Assembly: GCA_033002965.1 (NCBI GenBank)
Contig: JAURVB010014735.1
Coordinates: 20,480 to 84,479 of the forward strand
DNA: 64,000 nt
From: Piper betle
Taxonomy: Eukaryota; Streptophyta; Magnoliopsida; Piperales; Piperaceae
Reading direction: 5' to 3'
Within the stretch, counting starts at the first letter, position 1. Each line of letters starts with the position of its first letter. The position numbers and the translations under genes were made by a program. This document shows, piece after piece, positions 39,207-50,989 of the stretch. Below the pieces are notes generated by a model. The model saw nothing but the letters and a program-made list of their open reading frames with translations. It was not told the origin of the DNA and ran no database searches.

Positions 39207-40856
39207 TGGTTTTTCTTGGGCCCAAATGCAAACTGGGCCTTCATTGGTGGGCTTGATGTGGTAGCGTAGCTGGGCCCAATTTAGTATTGGGCTGGAAGAG
39301 GAGAGCTGGTGAGGTAAACTGTGCGAAGTATGAGACTAGTTAGAGACAGTTTTAAATACCATATTTTCTCTTACGGGAATTGGGTTTAATAAGATTCTAA
39401 AATTATAAATAAAATACTTTATTAGACATTAAAAAGTATATAATCATCTATATTTTATTAAATACCATTTAAAATATTGTGATATTAAAATAGTATAAAA
39501 GTCTAAACCGCACGGGATTCAACCACTAAATATAGTAAATATAGAGTGATTGGTTGATGATGTTGTTATTGTAAAAAAATTGTCTACTGTTAGAGCTAGC
39601 ATTGTTACGAGAAAGGGCATCTCTTGTGCTTATTACAAGATTCTTTTGTAAAAATAATAATAATTTATATATGGTTGACTCAATAATGTTACAACAACTA
39701 CAACTACAATTATAACAGCAAATTACAGCACTGTGTTGGCCACTAAGGGATATGGTACAGCTTAGTGGAAAGCCCTGCCTGCCTTTGACATTAGACCTTA
39801 TAATGCATGCCTTTTTGTTGTAAGCTAGTTGACTGCTACAACAGCCCAAATTCATATGAAATGAACCAAGATCAGAGTTGCCCACTAAAGCTCACTCCTT
39901 CAAAAGCTGTAACACACTTTAAAATCAATCAAGTGTTAGGTCCAATGATCAACATATACTTTCTATCTTGGTCCCATGGAATATGTTTTCTACAAAAGTT
40001 TAAAGACTATTTTGTCTATTCCACCAATTGGCAATTATTCCAATTCTTGATCCAAGTCCAGTTGCAATATGTGCTAATGCCCTAGTGGAGGAGTGTTACA
40101 TCACACTTACATATTACAGAACCATTAGCAGCTCTTTTAGTGGACACCAATGGTGGAAGCCCCCTCAATGAGGTTTTCCCAACTCTCATAACACACTTGG
40201 CATGTCATCACTGGGCTCAACACCATAATTCCCTAATTAGGATGCACAAATGTGGGTCCTGTGCATATTGTACTTCCATCATAGTGATATGATTAGGTCT
40301 TAATTAAATTATTTAAGATGCCAATTATATGCTTAAGCACATTTTAGGCCTACAAGATTCATTGGATGATAACATAAAATCCTTTACATGATGACCCACA
40401 AATTATTCTTTTGACTTAACTCAATGCCCCTATCCGGTTTATGAATTTGACTTAATGTTAATGTGAAAGAAGATTTTAGCCTAGAAGATCTCATTGGTAT
40501 ATCTCTTGTGAACCCTCCTTTATAATATAAAAAAATAGTATTAACCAGTGAACCAATAGATTACAAGGACCGGTGTATATAATGAGAGTAATTTTATCTA
40601 GTCCGTTAAAATAATAGTTGTGTTCTTGTTAGACAACTAGGTTTTCCCTTGAGCTGATGTAAAAATATCTACACTGAATGATACTACATATTCTCTTATT
40701 ATATTGATAAAAAAAATGGTAGACCAACATTTTTTTATTGAAAGCAATGCTGACCAATCGAGTCCAAACAAATGTTATCTAGGTCAATTGAAATAAACCT
40801 AACTATCCAAACTTTGATTACTGAATGCATAATTCTATTCTTCGTCTCGTCCATAA

Positions 40857-40912
<56 letters not shown>

Positions 40913-42500
40913 CGGGTTTAGATTAATGGACTTACTATTTGACCAATTTTTTAAACCACAATGTATGCATTGTGTTGAAAATTAAAATTGAAAAAAAAAC
41001 TTACTAATTGATAGCATGTCCCCAATTGGAAAATAAAAATATTTTGTTGAAAATTGAAATTGAATTCAACCTAAATATACAAAATTAATTATATGAAGAA
41101 ATGAAAATGAAATAATTTCATCTTTAAAATAAAAAACTAATTGCACATAAACAAAACTATATTTGAAAATAAATCCACAGCAAGTTTTTTTAAAAAAACA
41201 TAGAATTTATAGTTATATTTGTAGCCAAGTAATTAAGACAATGATTAAATTAAGAACATACAATTAAAAACCTCAAGTTTATTTTTATATTTCTTTAGTC
41301 AAAAAGAAAAAAAAACTGCTCCCTTATGGTCAACTTATTTGATTATTAGCAGCTTCTATAACTACTAAGTAATCTTGAGTTCTATATTTTAAACTAATAT
41401 AGTTGGTTTTGTGGGTGTTGACCATGCCTACCGTTGATATTCTAGATGGCTTAACCATCATGGGAACAATTTTTATTATTTACAATGACCTCATTACTAT
41501 CTAACAAATCACCTTTTTTAATGTTTTCTAAAATAGCATAAAGCATTTCAATCAAGAGTCAAAAATCCCAAATGAAATTCAACATTTTAATAAAAATTGA
41601 CAGAGTTTTTATTTTATTACAAAAAAGTAAACTTTTATCGGATCAGATTATGATACCTCAGCACATCCATGCAAGAACATTAATCAACCAATGGGCCTTT
41701 GGCTTAAGTAATGTAAAACTTAAATTTGATCTTCTTATCTTCCTCCGAGTCATGGGCAAGACATTAGCAAAGTGCAATGTTGATGTCACAGCTTATAAAA
41801 AAAGACGTAGATTTCACATCACTCAATTTTGGTCAATGACAGGTTTCAATTTGGATGGTGTAAAGAAAGATGTAGAAGTCAAATATCGTTTGATTTTAGG
41901 ATAATGGGCCCAAATGATCGCGTGTACGTGTCTGGTACCCTTGACAAGCTTTCGGCCCATCATGGCCCTGTTAAACCCATTTTGGACCTCCGAAATTAAA
42001 TCGCTAATCCCTTCAACTCTCATTGATTTCATGCATATTGGAATGTGGGTCCCACGCCAAGTATGAAGAAAATAATCATCTTTGATTAGAGATGGACAAT
42101 AGTCGTGACTTTAATTTGAATTGAAATACGATGCCTAGGCCCCAAACATCTAAGGGTCTCAAATACAATCTATCTATGTTATTATAATATGACGTGACAA
42201 AGGAAAACGTATTTAAGGTACCATATTTGTATAAGACGTTTCACATGTGTATTGATGTTACGCGTTTGTGTAAATAAAAAGAGAAAATAGAGGTGGATAC
42301 ATACTACAAAATATCAGAAGAAAAAAAATCTAATTAGAAAAAGACAGAAAAAATTATGAAGAAAACGTGTACAATTGAAAGGATAAAATAAAGAGAGAGA
42401 AAAGACGTAGATACTATGAAACAAAAAAAAGGAAAAAACCTTCTAAGAGAGAAAAAAAAAACTATTACAGAAAATTTAGGACACTTTGTTGACTCATTTA
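39207..42500. other. AT-rich intergenic DNA
   Basis: The left 130 bp is the EVE upstream region. The rest is AT-rich without supported genes. The open stretch 41572-41904 has no domain or codon bias. Confidence 0.5.
40859..40911. repeat. (AAT)n microsatellite
   Basis: Nearly pure AAT trinucleotide run of about 50 bp in intergenic DNA. Confidence 0.95.
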
Positions 42501-42501
42501 A

Positions 42502-43200
42502 TCACCGGTAGAAAAATGGGTTTCGGCCACGACTAAATTTGCCTCGGGCTTGCCCTTGGAGACCTAGCCACTGCTGAGCTAAGCCGTGACAATATAAAAC
42601 TAGAGCGATAACCAGCACTAGCATAATAGTTGTCATTTTAAAACAAAGGGATATATCTACAGCTTGCAGTGGCGATCATGATTTTTTTAGAAAAAATGGC
42701 TATTGGCAAAATATAACCATGGGGATAGCCTTATGCCTTGCCAGTCACCGTCTCGGAGGCGATTATACTGACAAGAATAATTTTATTTTTTTAATTTTTT
42801 AAAAAAATTATTATAGGCTTTGCTACGGCTAAGAAGTGTTTATTTGTAATCACCGTTTAGAAACACAGGGATATCTACCGCTTGCCGTGGCAATGATGAT
42901 TTTTTTATAAAAAAGCTATTGGTAAAATATAACCATGGGGATAGCCTTATGCCTTGTCAGACTGCTACCGTCTCGGAGGCGATTATACTGACAAGAATAA
43001 TTTTATTTTTTTAATTTTTTTAAAAATTTATTATAAGCGTTGCTACGGCTAAGAAGTGTTTATTTGTAATCACCGTTTAGCAACCATGAGTGCAGTGGTT
43101 AACATTAACCACAAGGTCCGGTGGCTAAACTCTTTGCCCTAGCCGAACCAACCCTGCACGGACCTATGGTAATTGCCTATGTTAAACTTTATTTTGCCAC
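42502..43200 (+). mobile_element. CACTA-like transposon fragment
   Basis: Starts with CACCGGTAGAAAAATGGG, close to the CACTGGTAGAAAAA terminus of plant CACTA elements. It continues with subterminal-type GC-rich words (GGTTTCGGCCACGAC, GCTACGGCTAAGAAG, CACCGTTTAG). Much of its length is a two-copy 220-bp duplication. No transposase frame, and the opposite terminus was not located. Confidence 0.45.
42640..43081 (+). repeat. Two-copy tandem duplication, about 220-bp unit
   Basis: Both copies contain TATAACCATGGGGATAGCCT, CCGTCTCGGAGGCGATTATA and GTTTATTTGTAATCACCGTT at equivalent positions; copy 1 is about 42640-42858 and copy 2 about 42859-43081. They differ by scattered substitutions and small indels. 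Confidence 0.85.
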
Positions 43201-43221
43201 GAAAAAAGGGGCCAACCTGCT

Positions 43222-43728
43222 GCAATTGCCCAATTTTCCTCTAATGAATATGTTGTAGAATTTTATAACGTGTAATTATTCTCTTTTACCTATGTTCTAC
43301 TTTAAATTTTTATAATTTATATAATATGAAATAGTTTTCATAATGTACGACTACTCACTTCATTTGATATCTACAAATAGATGAATATTTTGTTTCATAT
43401 AAGTTATGATACTTTATTACAGATAAATTATGATAATTTTAACTGTAGGTGCATCACAAAATAGCTAAATCATAGCAATTACCCAATTTTCCTCCAATGA
43501 ATATGATGTAGTATTATATAATGTGTAATTATTCTCTTTTACATATGTTATATTTTAAATTTTTATAATATAGTATGATATAGTTTTCATAATGTGCAAC
43601 CTACTCGCTTCATTTGATATTTACAAATTGATGAATATTTTGTTTCATATAAGTTATGATATTTTATTACAGATAAATTATGATAATTTTAACTGTATGT
43701 GCATCACAAAATAGCTAAATCATAACAA
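43222..43728 (+). repeat. Two-copy tandem duplication, 253-bp unit
   Basis: Begins GCAATT(G/A)CCCAATTTTCCTC at 43222 and again at 43475, with matching AGTTATGATA.TTTATTACAG and GTGCATCACAAAATAGCTAA in both copies. It lies directly beside the preceding duplication. Confidence 0.85.
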
Positions 43729-43819
43729 ATTTATATTTATATTTTGTCCCATATGAGTTACTTCTATCCATATAAATTTACCATAGCAAATTTATTCTAA
43801 ATTACCATAAAATAGGTTT

Positions 43820-43842
43820 TATATATATATATATATATATAA
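43820..43842. repeat. (TA)n microsatellite
   Basis: Short pure TA run. Confidence 0.9.
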
Positions 43843-44191
43843 ATTCCGGCCACTATCATGGATGGTTCCGTTGTCATAATTATTATATCTCAAAAACATT
43901 AAAATTAGCTATGCTTTTAGATCCATTATTCTAAATTTCTAATAAATGTATATAATAGAATATGACAATGAACTATAACTAATTGACTTTGTTTATGAGT
44001 ATATTATTGTTTTACTTCTACCTAATACCCGAAAGGCGTCAATAACAATATACATAGATTTAAAACTAAGATCCATGATTTAAGATATATATAATTACAA
44101 ATGATAAAATTTTAAATGACAAAATATTACGGGCCTTTTTTTGCCCAAGCTTAAGACCAATAATGCACGAGTATACGTGGAATTTTATTTA

Positions 44192-44194
<3 letters not shown>

Positions 44195-44228
<34 letters not shown>
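44195..44228. repeat. (TA)n microsatellite
   Basis: Pure TA run of about 34 bp. Confidence 0.9.
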
Positions 44229-44230
<2 letters not shown>

Positions 44231-45262
44231 CATTAATAACGACACAATTGACATCTAAGTATGGCTAAGGACACAATTGGTATGATTAATAGTGCCTTAA
44301 AAAATTTAAGCTCATATTTAGAACACAAGCCTTCCATTAATGCTTAAGAACTGGCTCCACCAACTACTTTTGTGGCAGAGTCCTAAAGGCAAAACCGAAA
44401 GAGCCCAAGAAAAAAAAAAGATGAGATGAATTTCCTTACTATTGACAAAATTTTATTTGCCAATTTGCAGTACTGTTTGGGAAGTGTCAATCACTCAAGA
44501 GTTAGGAAAAGATGCATCTCTCCTTTACCGGAACAAAAAGAGAAGTTGGAGAAAGAGCAACAAAGCAAACAGCTTTAATGTTGCCAACTGATCCTTTGGT
44601 CAAAACTCTATTTTGTTATGTTTTATTTAAAAGCCAACTTGATTTTTTAAATTTCTTTCTTTACAATGGAAAGATAATCAGATTATATGTTCCTCTAAAA
44701 CCAATCATATCTTGTAACCCTCCCATGGATTTTGTTGCACAATCTCCATTTTAGAGGGTAAGCCTTTTCATTAGCTAGAAGAGGGTGGTCCTAGTATCTT
44801 CTAAGGAGTTGGAACATACAATATGCAATTTTTAGTAGTTCATTTTAAAATCAAGCTCAGAAAAGATTGCTATCATTGTGTTGCTTCTGAGGTAGCAAGA
44901 TGGGAAACACAAGTCATGTGCATTCTGAGACTGATCATCATGCGCCCACAAGATGATCATAGCTGTAAATACTCTTCTGATGCTTTAAACAACATACATA
45001 CAACTCTTCAAAGAGAGTTTTAATATATAACATCACATAAACTCTGACGCCAGCTTCTACCAGTTCATGTAAGATTCCACAAGAAACACAAGGAACCTGA
45101 TGCACAAGCACAGAGAAGGTATTCAAATAATTAATTGGAAGTTCTATTTAATTGCTGTCTGTTGTCCATAAGTTAAATCATCGGGAAGGCCTAACATGTC
45201 TCACATGAAGCTCCAGATTCCAAACCAAAACATTAACAAGAAGCTAAGCTGAAAAACAAAAT
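44229..45262. other. Intergenic DNA
   Basis: No supported gene; the right end is the 3' flank of the phytosulfokine gene. Confidence 0.5.
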
Positions 45263-45635
45263 TCAAGGCTTGTTATGCTTGTTGGTATAGATATAATCTG
45301 TGTGAGCCAATAATGTCCTTCTCAACAAGCATTCCTCATCTGTAAGACCATCACAACCTTCATCCACCACCATGTCCCCAGCCTCAGCAACCTAAAGAAC
45401 ATACAAAACAAACAAAACCCAGATGAGTAAACAAGAAACAAAAAAACCCATCGCCATGAACCACCAAATTACAGCACAACAAGCTCAAATTAATGGGGAG
45501 CAAAGCAGAGGAACCCACCACTTGGGAATTCTGGGCAGAAGAAGCTGACTCAAAGCCAGGCTCCCGGCGAGCTGCAGAGGCCAGGGAGAGGAGGAGGAGG
45601 AGGAGAGTAAGAGCAAGAACTGCAGGCTTTGACAT
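45263..45635 (-). CDS. PSK: Phytosulfokine precursor with variant pentapeptide YIYTN
   Basis: Preprohormone of a secreted, tyrosine-sulfated growth peptide perceived by PSKR receptor kinases. Two exons: 45635 to about 45519 (donor could be 3 bp earlier) and 45391-45263, giving about 80-81 aa. Exon 1 encodes a signal peptide ([20 protein letters not shown], Ala cleavage site) and a variable region. Exon 2 carries the conserved PSK C-terminus: [20 protein letters not shown], then [12 protein letters not shown] and stop. The Asp before the first Tyr, needed for sulfation, is present, as are the two conserved Cys and the RR pair. The hormone core reads YIYTN rather than the canonical YIYTQ, and the Asn codon AAC is not a single-base change from a Gln codon's CAA/CAG. 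Position, length, intron and motif make the family assignment firm. Confidence 0.92.
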
Positions 45636-45734
45636 GTTTCTCGCAGATCAGAAAGCTTATTTGCAGCAGCTGGCCTTGTGATAATACTGAATGAGAGCCA
45701 AATGTGACCGGGTGACAAATGCTGGGAAAGGAGG

Positions 45735-45745
45735 CCTTTATATAG
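45735..45745 (-). promoter_or_regulatory. TATA box of the phytosulfokine gene
   Basis: On the minus strand the sequence reads CTATATAAAGG about 100 bp upstream of the ATG, a near-consensus plant TATA box at a normal distance. Confidence 0.7.
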
Positions 45746-46189
45746 CAGGGCAAGGCTTGAAAAAAAAATGAAAAGAAGGGAAGAAAGTAGAAAGAGAGGA
45801 AAGTATATGCTAAATGGTATGAATGTGATAAGAGGGGAGGTGGAGGTACTCAATTTACAACTACGGCCACCAATATATTGCTCATGTCAAGCTGTTAAAG
45901 ATATTGGATTTTGACTTCGTAAAAGTCGCTGCAGAATTGGGAAGAGTTTTTTGCCGACTTATGTGGAAGGAATAAAGGTGATGGGAAGGAGATGGACAGG
46001 GTCCATCTCCTTCCCTTTCTTGACCAAATGGCGATGGAAGATTGATACAAATCTTATGATGCCAACCAACCGTGTTTTCCTACTGGGATCCCGTGTTGAT
46101 CATCAACACATGCTCCGATCCTCAAGTGTATGCGGAAAATATTAACGGTTGCGTTTGGAATCCCTCATGTAGCATGGCTTCGAAAATAC

Positions 46190-46516
46190 TGTCAGTAAGT
46201 CGAACTAAAATCACTTCCGGTCAGTGGAGATTTTAGTGTCAAAGGCCACTTATAAAAAGGCATTAAATAAAAGACTTTTTATTTTACTTTTTGTCACAGT
46301 TAGCCGTCTTTTTTCCACGGTTATTAGAACGGTGGAGAAAGAATATATAATAATTTTCATATTTGTAGACAATAATGTATTAATTTTTTAATTTTTCTTA
46401 ATGGCTAAAACCGGAGAAAAATTTTCACCTATCTTACTTTTTACCACAATTTTATAGCGTATTTTAAGTTTTTTATTTTTTAAACCGCAGAGAAAACTTA
46501 ATTTTTTGTAGTGAGG
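46190..46516 (-). mobile_element. CACTA-like transposon end
   Basis: Ends at about 46516 with AATTTTTTGTAGTG, whose reverse complement CACTACAAAAAATT is a CACTA-type terminus. The inner part has inverted words (CCACGGTTATT, AGAACGGTGGAG; AACCGCAGAGAAAA). The other terminus was not identified. Confidence 0.45.
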
Positions 46517-47267
46517 CAAGAAAATATGATTTTTTAAAATTTCATATTTTGTAGGATATTTTGTGAATATTATTTTGAGATTTTTCATGCTCTCACGCTC
46601 TAATTGGCGTATTTTTTCGTTTTTTCAACAAATAATTTTTCTTTTCAATATGATTGTTATTAGATGCATATGATGATATGAATTTTAATATAATTTATAA
46701 TTGTGGGATAAAGTAGAAGAAGAAGAAGAGTATTGTTATTGGATAACTTCAAAGTGCATAATAATATGATTATTGCTTGAAAAATCTAAAATAGTAACAT
46801 TGATATAAGGGCTAAGCATGAGAAACACATGTAAATCAATTCCATTATATGATATAATCATAACTTACAATATTGACTTCATACAATTTTTCTTTTCATG
46901 TTGAAAGAAATGAAGAGCAAAACGTCGACAACCTATAAAATATTATGCATGGTAGAATATCGAAAATGTTGTCATTCAATATCCCTAATTTAAATTAACA
47001 CACATTAAATATAAAATCCTCCACTCTTAATTAGCAATATATTTGTGAAGATCATAAACCAAAATTAATGACAAAGCCAAGCTGTATTATTTTGTATTTG
47101 TTGAACCTAACTCTAATTTTTTAGAAGTTACAAGTTGATATATTTATTACCCCACATTATTCTTTTTGAAGTACAAACTACAAAAAAAATGGTTTTATTT
47201 GTGAGAGAAGTTGACTCTAATATCAAGTAATTATATGTTAAATCAATATTGGAGATGCCTACTGCAG

Positions 47268-47361
47268 ACGCCCATGGAGACCCCATAGTCCTGACAGGCC
47301 TAAGGGCGTCTCCATCGGCGTCGCCATGGGCGTCCCCATCGGCGTCGCCATGGGCGTCAAT
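47268..47361. repeat. GGCGTC minisatellite with inverted partner
   Basis: A 24-bp unit GGCGTCGCCATGGGCGTCCC plus CATC is repeated almost twice (47317-47358), preceded by a partial unit from 47305. GACGCCCATGG at 47268 is the inverse of CCATGGGCGTC, so the block could fold into a GC-rich stem. It sits as an abrupt GC island in AT-rich DNA. Confidence 0.6.
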
Positions 47362-47662
47362 ATTTCTAAAAAATTTCTATATGCTATATATAGGATTGGA
47401 CAACGTGTCACTTTCTTATTTAGAGGATTCTTTTTCGACGTCTTGTTATATATAGTTACACTACAACATGGCAACTTCTAAGGGAGCTTCATGCATATGT
47501 GAAACTTCTACACATAGATGTTCCACTATTTGCTAGAGAAAGTGAGGTCAATTAGTTTATCACTTAATCGTCATCTTATCCCAACTACTCAAGGTTCGAA
47601 AGCAAATTATATGAAGATTAAGGAAAGTCGTAACATATCAACTTCTTCCACCCGACTAAATG

Positions 47663-47694
<32 letters not shown>

Positions 47695-50600
47695 GAGATC
47701 TTCACATATTTGATGCACATTAGTTTTCAAGTCAAGTGATAAGCCTGATCTGTTTGTTGGTGTTTGGTGGCCCCCGAACTCCACCAACTTTGCAAGATTG
47801 CATCATGACAAAACATACCATGAGAGATATATAATCATAACCAGTTGAGTTTCAAGTTTCAACCATGTTCAACTAATGCAGTGCATGCAACGCAAATCTT
47901 CGTTTGCATAACCAATAAGAGGAAATAGCACAAGTAAAATTGGAGTTTGCCAAGTTTGCTTGGCATTTTCATGGTATGTTCAAGGGGCTCTTCTCAGTCA
48001 AAGATATATTTATGTTTGATCATTGATCAAGTTATCAATGTTCTATTGTTTGACATTTCTACTTTGATATTATTTATATCCCGGCCTTGGCATTGGCTCC
48101 CATATATATGTAGTTAATGAAGTTATAGCCAGCCATGGCCTAGTGCAAGTTCTAGATTGGATCAAATGGCAGGAGACGCCGGCAACCTTCCACTCAATAA
48201 AGAAGAAAGAAGCCCTTCTCTTTCAATTGACATTTTCTTGGTGGCATCATCTTCTTTCTGGATCACACGCCGCAACTGCTGCAAAATAACTGTGGGCTCT
48301 TCTAGTTTCTATATATCTCTATCAAAATCTTATCCAAAGTCACACCATTTACATTTGATTCCATCTCAACCTTGACACGTTCATACTCAATGCTAAGAAT
48401 TGCCCATAAAATCTTCCAGCTAGCTGTGATGGTTTGAAACATTTGCTGCGGTCACTGTTATGTCATCGTGTTGCAAGCTAGCTGCCTCAGATCAAAATCT
48501 CAAATTCAAGTTGATGTAAGATATATAACTAGCTTGTTCTCTGAAGGAGGAGACAACATGGTTCCATCACCTATAGATCAAACAATACCTGGCCTATAGC
48601 TACACACTGGTTTCTACATTAGAGTCATGGGGATCACTTTGGATAAATTTAGCACTACCATGCATCCCTTTCATTATATGGATTATGGAATATACGTATT
48701 TCCCCTCATCCGAAGGCATGGGACATGTTGGGTATTCCTCCTTTCATATTCTGGCACAATTGATAGTATTCTTTTAGATTTTTCGCTTTTGTTAGCGATC
48801 CCCACCTCCATGACTAAAGGCAAAAAAAGGTTGTGCAAACTGCTAGATTTCATGGTATAATCCGAGCATACAGCAAGGTTTCATTCCCACCGAAAGCAAA
48901 AATGCTAACGGCAGTCCTTTGGCCATGATACACATACAAAACCCATGGTATAATATTATTAAGAAGTAATAATACACATTTAAGATGTAATATAATATAA
49001 TAATATTTAAATGACTGTTTGTACTTGATGTGATGCATTGTCCCCCTAACCATGCAAATTCGACCACAAAAAAATACTTGCATTCGTACTGGGAACACAT
49101 GTCAAGAATAAACTTGTCACGAAAATTAGAAGTATGAATAATGAGCCTCAATTAGAATCGTATAAACCAGATTATATATTCTAGCATTCTCATGAATCAC
49201 ATCTAGAATTTATTGACTCGAAACTTTTGGGCATGCCTCTAAAGTATTCAACTATTTGGTTTTTGGTTTTACACTTAGCCACTCCAGATGTCAACAAATG
49301 AAAATGTTGAGATTGACAAGACAAAGATTGGGTACTGCATAATTGCTTTCCTGGCATGCAAGGGTATTCAAATTCATCATCAATGAGTTGGGTAGTACTG
49401 AACCGAAAGGAAACAAAATTGTTACACAACAAATCATGTCTTGCACTTTTCCCAACCATTTGAGGTCTGTATGATAACTCCTACAAGAAAGAGTAAGGAA
49501 ATTTGAGAACGTCTCGATGTGTAGAATAATTGATGTTTCAAAGAGTTAAATGGTTGATTAATATAATTAACAGGTCAATTAATGTTTGTCATTAGTCAAG
49601 ACTTCACACCTAAGAACAGGACCAAGTTTATATATATATTTCTAGATTGTCTCAACTATGCTATTGAATGCAAGCAGATTGAGGAGAGAACTAGAGATAA
49701 AAACTATAACAGTAATGTTAATTAGGTAGCATACACATAAAGAAAATCATTAATTTTATAATAAAATAGAAAACCAATTTTAAAAGTGATTTTTAATTTT
49801 TCATTATAAAACCCATGAATTGCTCTCAAAATGAATACAAATAAAGCATGCATGTATTTGTTGATTTAAGCCATAAAAGAGAAATGTATATTTATTTTAT
49901 ACTACATTTTTTGACATATGATTTTGCTTATAGCTCATGTCAAATTATTGATTCTTCAATATATTTTTTTCAAAAAAACAAACAAACAAGCAGACAAGGT
50001 TGGAGGTTTGAAAATACATCTATTTATTTTCTAACACCAGACTCCGCATTTCAATGAAACTACTTCTAGTATAGTTTTCTAGCATAGTTTTTCATTGATA
50101 TATTGATCAATATAAATGAGGCCACATTATTTATCATTGAAAATTTGATATATTTTATCTATGATATTTTTTCTTGATTATAGCTCTCAATAAACGCTTG
50201 CTCGAGATGAGTTATTTTTGGGCTGGGCCCAAGTTCACAAGACAGATATGGGTAATTAGGCAACATTGAGGCATGAAGAGGAAGATTAGAAATTGGATGT
50301 TAGGTTTGTAGGATTGGATACTCGTTGATCTTGTTTAGGACAATGGTTTATATTAATGGTATTCAGTATGGGAAGTAGATTTGGATTTATAAGATTATTA
50401 TTAGTATTATTATAAAACTCTGTTCTAGCATTCTAGAATTGTCTCTGTTCCTCTTCTGTTTGGCCGTCATGACTTCGACAGTTCACGGCCGGGAGGTTCC
50501 TCAGCCAATCGGCAATTATTGTTCCCGTACGCCTTACAGATGCATCAATTGCCGGCTTCGAGGTTGACGTTCTGGACTCTCTGGTTGACGCTTCTGTTCT

Positions 50601-50989
50601 TGCATGAAGCAGGGCTATTCTGATCTTTTCCCACAGACAAACATTTTCATGTTTTGGGTAGCTTTATGAATGTGTAGTCTTTATTATTATGTTTTACATT
50701 CTTTCCTACTAAGAGTGTTCTGGGTATTGGATGATACTGACTCTCTGATAATTGACAAAATTCTTTTCTATATCCTTTTATCAACATATACTTCACACTA
50801 ATATATGCAGTTCAATGAGATCAGATTGTAAAATCTAATAGAATACTCTTTACATGCTGTATGACATTCCATGCCCAGGAGAAAAGCAAGAAAGGTTAGA
50901 TATATAGAAACTGGGAAGGGAGACAGACATATCATATCCGGTGTTCAAAACTACAATCAGCTCAGAGATAATAACATGGAATATAAAAA

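Larger units (their letters stand above)
45746..50989. other. Intergenic DNA with transposon fragments
   Basis: AT-rich, no gene supported. A (TA)n run lies at 47662-47689. Open stretches at 48157-48375, 48627-48860 and 49190-49459 have no recognisable product. A slightly richer block at 50280-50640 starting TGTTAGGTTTGTAGG could be LTR-like, but no partner was seen. Confidence 0.45.

Noticed and set aside
50280..50640. Solo Copia LTR starting TGTTAGGTTTG
   Set aside because: No matching CA end with flanking duplication could be fixed; left as a comment only.
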